NCBI GenBank assembly: GCA_020698575.1
Contig: CM036242.1
Location: 11,357,624-11,421,623 of the forward strand
DNA: 64,000 nt
Direction of reading: 5' to 3'
Source: Bostrychus sinensis
Taxonomy: Eukaryota > Chordata > Actinopteri > Gobiiformes > Eleotridae
A model generated the notes under the pieces. It made no database searches, was not told the origin of the DNA, and saw only the letters and a program-made list of their open reading frames with translations. Each line of letters begins with the position of its first letter. Positions within the stretch are counted from its first letter, which is position 1. A program made the translations under genes and the position numbers. Shown here in pieces: positions 57,166-64,000 of this stretch.

Positions 57166-60100
57166 GTAGCATTCATAACATTCAGATTCTGACATAATAT
57201 GGCATAGTGTTGCAGTAACTTGATGCCCAACATGGTATTATAAAACTTTAAATATAATAATGGATTTGTTAGCCTGCCCACACAATATCCTAATAGTCAC
57301 AACTGATGGGCCATATGTAACAGACTGTTGATTGGTCTCTTACTTTCAAATTAAAAATGCTCTTTTGTGTGTCCGGTCAGAAGTAATTGTTTTGATACAA
57401 GTGTCTTATCACAATTATTTTTGATTGGGGATATAGGGGCACCCAGCATATAGTGGAGGTGGTGAAGAAGGCTAACACATATTCTAATACATAATTTATC
57501 ACACGCAACAACATTGTTAATGGTCATGTGCATGCGTTTATATTACAAAAGATCTAGCTAGTGATTTACGTTAAGTTAAATTGGCTACTATGAGTCGTGG
57601 AGTTGTGTCAGAAACATGAAAAAGCTTTAGTCTTGTGTGTAAAAAAGCTGAAAAAGATTGAGTTACAGGTAATCAAGTTGTCATAGGTATATGCATAGGT
57701 AAATAGCAGTTCTATTTTTCAAAGATGCAGCTAAGAAAGTTGCAAAAAATAAGGCACTATGCAATAGCAATTATTTGTTTACATGTTTATTGGGCTATTG
57801 AATTCCATTTAGTAAAAGTAATTGAGACTGCTGTTTTAGTTCATTGATTTGCATAGTCTTTGGATATATAGGATACATTTGAACTTAAGCCCACCATTGT
57901 TATAAATTGTTTCTATTCTTTGCAGTAATAGGTCATTTAAAACCATAAACAGTAGAAGCTGTTCCATCCAAAACGGGGGAAGCATCTGATGTGTGGGTGG
58001 TTTCTCCTTTAGCTGTCAGTGATGGAGCAGCTTTCCTGAGGAGCTCATTTGAAATTGAATGTCATGTCATTTCCCCATGACACTGGACTATGAATACAAA
58101 GTCAGGCTGCTCCACAGGTGGTGTTGTCTCAAGAAATCAGTCAAAAGATCAATGAGGCAACCTTACTTCTGGGAGACTGTTGGAAGCTGGTGTCTTTTTT
58201 TGAAGATATAGATTTCAGTATTTTTAAGGAAAAGTAGCAGAAGAGGTGTGGGTATCTAAAGAAGCAGCTTTAGCAAACGAGTTAGAAGTTATGTCATTGT
58301 TATAATCAGATTGGCACAGTGACGTCCAGCTGAAATGAAACACCAGGGGTAAACAGTGTGTAATGATACGGTCCCTGACAGATTCCCAGCAGAAGTTTCT
58401 TGTGGGTTCCCCTTCTATCGAGGGAGCCCGCCATCACTCAGTAAGCTAGTTGGCCTGTTGACAGACGCCTGTCTTGAAGGCACTTGAGGTAACAATCTGT
58501 TTGCTTTTGTCTTTCAGCCAACATGCTGAAGCTATGTTAATGCCCCTCTGAGGGCTCTCTGCTGGGTCCCTGAGCAGTCCTATGTTCACCTGCATGCAAA
58601 ATATCTGGCTTGAAAAACTTGTTAAATTACAGCTGCTGCTACATTATTTCCATACATTCCTGTTCTCACTTTCTGTTTTACTAACACCATTTCCATTTGT
58701 GTTTTAGTCATTTGGCATTGCAACATCTGAACTAATACTAAGTAGCTACCTTTAGTCTAAAAGAGCTAATTTAGTCTTTCACAAAAGTCAGGAATGTTAA
58801 CTTTCCTCAAAAGATCCTTCAAATAAACTATTGTTTTGGACTATTTTATACCATGTTGCTGCTCATTTTCTCAAAAGGCATGTGCTGTATGTAAAAACAT
58901 AGTAAACTAGTCAACAGAGCAGTCTGTTGTGGTTTACTATGACAGTTTGATTTCCTTTTTTTTATAGAAATGTAATAATTTTTTTGTTTTGTTTTATAAA
59001 TTAGATTTTATATTAATTAACATACAAATATGGATAACGTTTTACTAACTTAGTCAGAATAATAGGGCTGGAAACAGTGCAGTGTTCAAATAATCGTTTC
59101 AGTATTATATTAGCACCAGAAGGGTAAGATAATATCTCTGGGCTTTTTAATACAGTATTATACGTTCTCTAAATCTAAAAATGCATACCAAACAAATGTA
59201 TGCAGCATATGTGACCAAAAGGATAACCAGTATGCATCCAAGCCTGTCAGCCGGTGAAGCTCTGTTGGGTGGACTCAGTGGCTGTGATAGAAAGGAGCGT
59301 AGATGGGTGGAGGGATGGGGAGAGCAGGAGGTATGTAAGGGAGGCTGCGGCTGCTGCTGGTGAGGCTGGGTGGGATTCAGAGGCCCGGCCACAGTTGAGG
59401 GAACAATGAGTCTGCAGTTAGCAGGGAGCTAGTGTGGGAAAAATCCTAGTCTGAGGCCACAAAGGTACTAGGTTCCTTCTAGGACTTTACTGCTGATAGT
59501 AGCTCTTGTAAAGTTCTAATAAAGTTCTGAGTTGCTTCAATAGATTTCACCTTTTCTTTCAAAAGTGATCTTTGCTTTGGGTGGGGTTTAGTCAATTTCT
59601 GTATTAAGGCCCTACAGCACCTTGATAATGCAATTCATTGTCAGACTTCTGCATCTATGCAGCTTACTCAAACTAAGCTAGGAGAAGCATTGAACAGCAC
59701 TCAGTACTAAACAGGCATGAAAACATTAGTCCAGTGACGTCCTCATACATTTTTAGGCCAGTAAAAACACACGAGTCTGCCCGCCACTGGCTCCTGTGTT
59801 TTTTTCATTGTTTTAGTCTCCAGTCTCATAAAAGTTTAAAAGTGAATGACTTGAATGATACGTTTCATGTGGCTTTGAAAGGCACATTTACCGAGTAAGG
59901 AACACATTTTTCTTAATGGAGTTTTATTTCTTAAAGTCAAAGTTTTACTGTTAATATTTATTTCAATATATCAGTGAATTCCAATCAAATGTGCTGTGTT
60001 AATTAGCATTTAGTGCTACAGCATGTTAGCACTACTGGTAAATTCCCAGACCACTTGAATGCATCACAGCACCATGGATTCAGTAGTCTGACTCTTTGGT

Positions 60101-60460
60101 GTGCATGTACATTGAGAGTGTTTTGACCAGGTCCCGGGCTAAGTCGGAGAGAAGACTGACTATGAGCATCCTCTGAGAGTGCTCTGCATTGTGAACATAG
60201 AGAGTGATGTAATAAACAGAGGTTTTCCCACTGTAAACATTTGTCCCATTTGACCCAATGTAAATAAAGAATCAGCATTTTAAAAGCTAAATACTGGTCA
60301 GTGTTGGCTATTGGTTGGTGTCCTGTCTGCGGTTTTACCAACACCTTTCTTGTGAAATGAAATTCCATTATGTTTTGACAAAGCTGTGTGATTTTCATAT
60401 GTTCAATTTGATTTCATACTAGCCACTTAGATTTTGGTTTCCTGTGGAATGGAGTGATGA
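57166..60460. other. Far-upstream fgf3 spacer
   Basis: No gene is seen. 58.32-58.60 kb is a repeat-free, GC-balanced stretch that stands out from its surroundings and could be regulatory. A purine-rich stretch at 59.29-59.36 kb (complementary minus frame Pro/Gln/His-rich) shows no domain. Confidence 0.35.
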
Positions 60461-60467
60461 AAATATT

Positions 60468-60508
60468 CTTCTTATTATTATTTTTTTATTGTTATTATTA
60501 TTATTATT
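60468..60508. repeat. (ATT)n microsatellite
   Basis: Short interrupted array of att/gtt units. Confidence 0.7.
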
Positions 60509-63500
60509 TCCTTAGAATGATTTGACATACACAGCCCATTCATTTTTTGTCCGTTTATTTTTAAACCTCAAGCTGTGGTAGTAAAAGTATCTTTCTGCAC
60601 TCATGTTGTTTTAGTATAAGCAACTATGGTTAAATTGTGGTTACACATAAAATGTTAAGGTTGTGAAGAAGATAGTGGACAGCTTTTTTGTATTACAATA
60701 TTATCCTGATTACTTAGTTTACTTTACTAAACCCACAAAAAGAAGACACATATTTGACCAATTACCTGTGATATCACCAACTTACAGTGACAGAGAAAAT
60801 CATCAGAATTTACTTTATTTATGTATAAATTATTTATATTATACATTTTTATTTTTTTTATGAAACCATGACTAGAACATTTGTGCTTTTAAACTTTGCT
60901 GTGTGGAGTTAACAAAAGCCTTCACCTTTGATTTTGACCACAGAAACTGCAGGTGCCATTAGCCTTCAAATGGCAGATGGTACATAGCCCAAAACCACAG
61001 CCTTTGTTAGTACTGCACATGGGAGCTTTTCTTCTTCCACACGAGTTTAAACATATTTCACCGATGTTTTACATGAATACGGTACAAGATAATCAGAGCG
61101 ATTTGTCGTCAGACAGAAGCCACACTCATTTTAACAATGTCTGCATGTACGGTGCAGAGCATGGTGGGCTGTCTAATGAAAAGCAGACCGGTTTGTCTGT
61201 GCGCAGTCAGCTGCATACCTCAGCCAGGAGGTGTGACACTATAATGCTTATTATTCCCCAATAAACACAAAGCACTTCCTGTTTCCAGGCTTTAGACCAA
61301 CAGGCTGCCGCTGGCTTACATTAATGATATAAGAACAAGCAACGCACCTTAAGGAGCTGGAACAAGGAAAGTGATGAATGATATTGACATATTAAACAAA
61401 TAACTGGAAAAAAAATTTAAATTAATCCATTAATATATCTCTACATTTTGCTGATACTACTACTTCTGTTAAAGCAACACCTTGGTAAAATAATAGCCTC
61501 AAATTCATTTTGATTGTTGAAGGAAAGAGCATTATCTAGCTTAATGACAAAGTATGGATGCTTCAACATCCGATCAAATGAAAAAAACATACTTTCCCTT
61601 TGATTACATGCACATCATGGTCAGATATGAGCTGCACTATCCTGTATGTTATTGCTACCTCTTGTCCAGGATCTCATAAATGCGAATTACCTTTCTTCTC
61701 TTGACTTCTTTATAAGTAAGTTTAAACATAAATGACTTGAATTGGTTAAATGTAACTGTTGCAGTAGCATGTCTAATAATAACTATAATGAGTGTTTGAA
61801 TGAGTGTTTATATAATAAAATAAACAGCAAAACTTGTCCATGTGGCTAACGTAGTGCGTTAGTTTGAGCTGTGGCCTGACCGAACAGGAGAAGGGGGGTG
61901 CTTGAGTATCCCTCCCCAGGTAACCCTACCTGTCCCCGAGGAGGCTGCTCTCCTCCTCCCCTGCCCATGAACCACACACTAGCTCCTCCATTAGCCGCAG
62001 CCATAGTCCTCTAGCACCGCTCCTGCCATTTGTTGGACCTTTTGTTGTGATACCTACTTAAAATATCAAAGCGAACAGAGCCTTCAATGAGACATCTGAA
62101 AACTGAGAAACACTGGTTTTATGTGTCAATGCTGCACAATCCAACACCCCCGCCCCCGTTTGGCATGTCATTCATACTCTCTCTCTCCCCATCGCTCCCT
62201 GTGTATGGCCCAGCTCCGCCGTTCTGTGCAGGTATCCCCAGTTGCAAAAGGCAAAGAGTAAAGCAGGCTTTGGGTGGGACATGAATGGTTGACATGGTTG
62301 CAACCAGAACAATGCACGAAGTCAGGAAATCAAAGGCTCTATATACAGGGAATCAGGTCAAAGGCATGGCCGTGTGAGGAGTGTGAGCGTGTGTGTCCTA
62401 ACCAATCATTGCTCTTACTAAACTGCACCAGGTCTTCCTGACTACTTCCTGTTGGAGTGATTAGGCTGACCAGACACAGGCCAAAATGCCTTCTAGTATG
62501 TGTGATTAGTGACTATTTATGTCCTGGGGCTATTCACAATGGCAAACCTGTATGACATTAGTGTGGTCTGTTAGGGTCTCTGTGTCACTTAAATGAAAAC
62601 TTTATCCAACTTGAAATAGTCTGCATCAGCATAGCCTGTACTTGAATTTGATTTGTTTTATTTATCCTCCATGTCCTCTCCTAGCAAGTTTTAATAATGC
62701 AGCAACCTTTATTTTACCATATTTTATGTAAGACTTGTTTCCACAAAGGTATTGACCTTAGGAGTCAGGTCAGTGTGGTCCAATTCTCATGATAAACTCC
62801 TTTAAGATTTTGTTTTTTTTTAGATTTAAAGTTAAAAATTAAATTAGCTTTTATTTTTAACAGCTATCTAGTTTTAGTGAATGAAATTATTGTGTTTATT
62901 GCATTGAACAAAAGCAGCAAAAACAAGCCTCTGGCAGCTTGTTTTCAGATTATTCTGGTCTAGCGTCATAAACGTTACATTTTTGACTGCCATAACTTAT
63001 GATAGGTGTATGTGCCTTTGGGAGGCAGAGTTACCAAGTAAGAAATGTATTTATATGAGAAGTGCTACACACATTTAGTGTTCTTTAGAGCTTGCAAATA
63101 TTAAAGTACATGCTATAAGTAAATTTGACAAGTGTATTTTTAAAAGATAGTGAGATGTCCCTTGAAATATCCGACCTTTCATTTAGTGTCTAACAAAGCT
63201 TCACATAAGTGTGCCTATGAGCTTTAATTATAAGTCAAGGACTTAGCGTGGCTGTGTAGCTCTCCATTTGATGTGCTGTTGATGTTGGTTGATGACGAAC
63301 CAGCATCAAGGTATTCACTGAACTTGTTCACTGCTGATCCCTCTGTGTTATGGTTGCTCTTATGTATGATGTGGTTCTGCTGCTCTATTTGAGTGTGCTT
63401 CTGATCTCTGCAACATGACCTTCCGCCCCATCTCAGTCTGGGTGGTGTGTTCAAGACTGTTTTTTTTTTTTCTGTATTAGTATAACACTGGTTTGGTGGA

Positions 63501-64000
63501 AGTCCTTCTTCACAAGTTCCTCTTCATTTCATCCTCTTCAGTCATTTTATACATGAAACCTGCAGCTTCTTTAAAACTTAATCTATAAGGAATATTCAGG
63601 ACATCACTAGTCCTGTGTTGTAAACCTTCACAGCTGATGGGTGAGCATTTTTATCACATTTAAAGTTAAATGTTGAGGGTGTTATCATTTTAGTGAATTG
63701 CGTTCTTCACAGTGTGACAACTGTCAAAAGAGAGTGTCCCAAAGATGTGCACCAACACTGCGTACCACTGTAGCAACTCTTAAGCGGAGCGGGGTATGAC
63801 CTTTAATTAGGGCAGCTGCTAGCAACATAAAGCTAACAGATAAGTGAGCCAAAACCTTTGCAGTTGCAGTGACTTAAGCGCTGATATTATCACTGTATTT
63901 ACTCTCTAACACGCAACTTTACAATACAGAGAAAAGTAAAGCAAGTTGTTGAGCACACAAGGATTTGCGTGGCGCTCACTCACTCATGCCGAGAGATGCA
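60509..64000. other. Spacer to window end, nothing recognised
   Basis: Non-coding as far as I can see. 61.85-62.25 kb is GC-richer and C-rich (cctccccaggtaaccctacctgtccccgagg). A poly(T) run lies at about 63460-63471. No exon with conserved protein sequence was found, although small exons of a neighbouring gene cannot be excluded. Confidence 0.4.

Overview
This is vertebrate nuclear DNA, almost certainly from a teleost fish. It has small multi-exon genes with GT/AG introns, AT-rich spacers full of microsatellites, and decayed fish-type SINE, LINE, Tc1/mariner and hAT elements. There is no operon structure. Nearly all of the longer uninterrupted reading frames are chance openings or translated repeats.

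Four genes could be assembled exon by exon from the raw sequence. On the + strand at 12.85-16.26 kb lies a six-exon Bax-type apoptosis effector of 206 aa, closest to the fish baxb type. On the - strand lie three fibroblast growth factor genes, all in the same orientation: fgf19 (22.36-19.59 kb, 210 aa), fgf4 (39.52-36.92 kb, 188 aa) and fgf3 (47.89-46.04 kb, 244 aa). Each FGF gene has three coding exons. In each one intron 1 splits the serine codon of the Y-S junction before the L/I-x-E/Q-I motif, and the second coding exon is 104 nt. The order fgf19-fgf4-fgf3 is the ancient cluster known from human 11q13. Baxb and fgf19 are convergent (tail to tail).

Layout: 0-12.8 kb is a repeat-rich spacer with a 10-bp-unit VNTR, SINEs, a foldback repeat family and a nested transposon-like repeat. 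12.8-17.7 kb is baxb with its 3' UTR. 18.4-19.0 kb is a Tc1/mariner relic with perfect 25-bp inverted termini. 19.1-22.5 kb is fgf19 and its promoter. 22.5-34.1 kb is a spacer with a complete non-autonomous hAT-like element and LINE/Tc1 relics. 34.2-39.7 kb is fgf4 with a probable long 3' UTR and a clear TATA box. 39.8-46.0 kb is the fgf4-fgf3 spacer. 46.0-48.1 kb is fgf3. 48.1-64 kb is a gene-free region upstream of fgf3, with repeats and several repeat-free, balanced-composition stretches that are candidate regulatory elements.

The FGF genes encode secreted ligands: Fgf3 and Fgf4 are paracrine and heparin-dependent, Fgf19 is of the endocrine/Klotho-dependent subfamily. They probably share long-range enhancers, while Baxb is an intracellular mitochondrial pore-former with an unrelated role. 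Strong CTCF-like motifs in and around baxb suggest a regulatory boundary between the two. I found no sign of a wholly new biological system. The most unusual points are residue changes in Fgf19 and Baxb functional motifs, the CTCF-like motif arrangement, and several well-defined but unnamed repeats.
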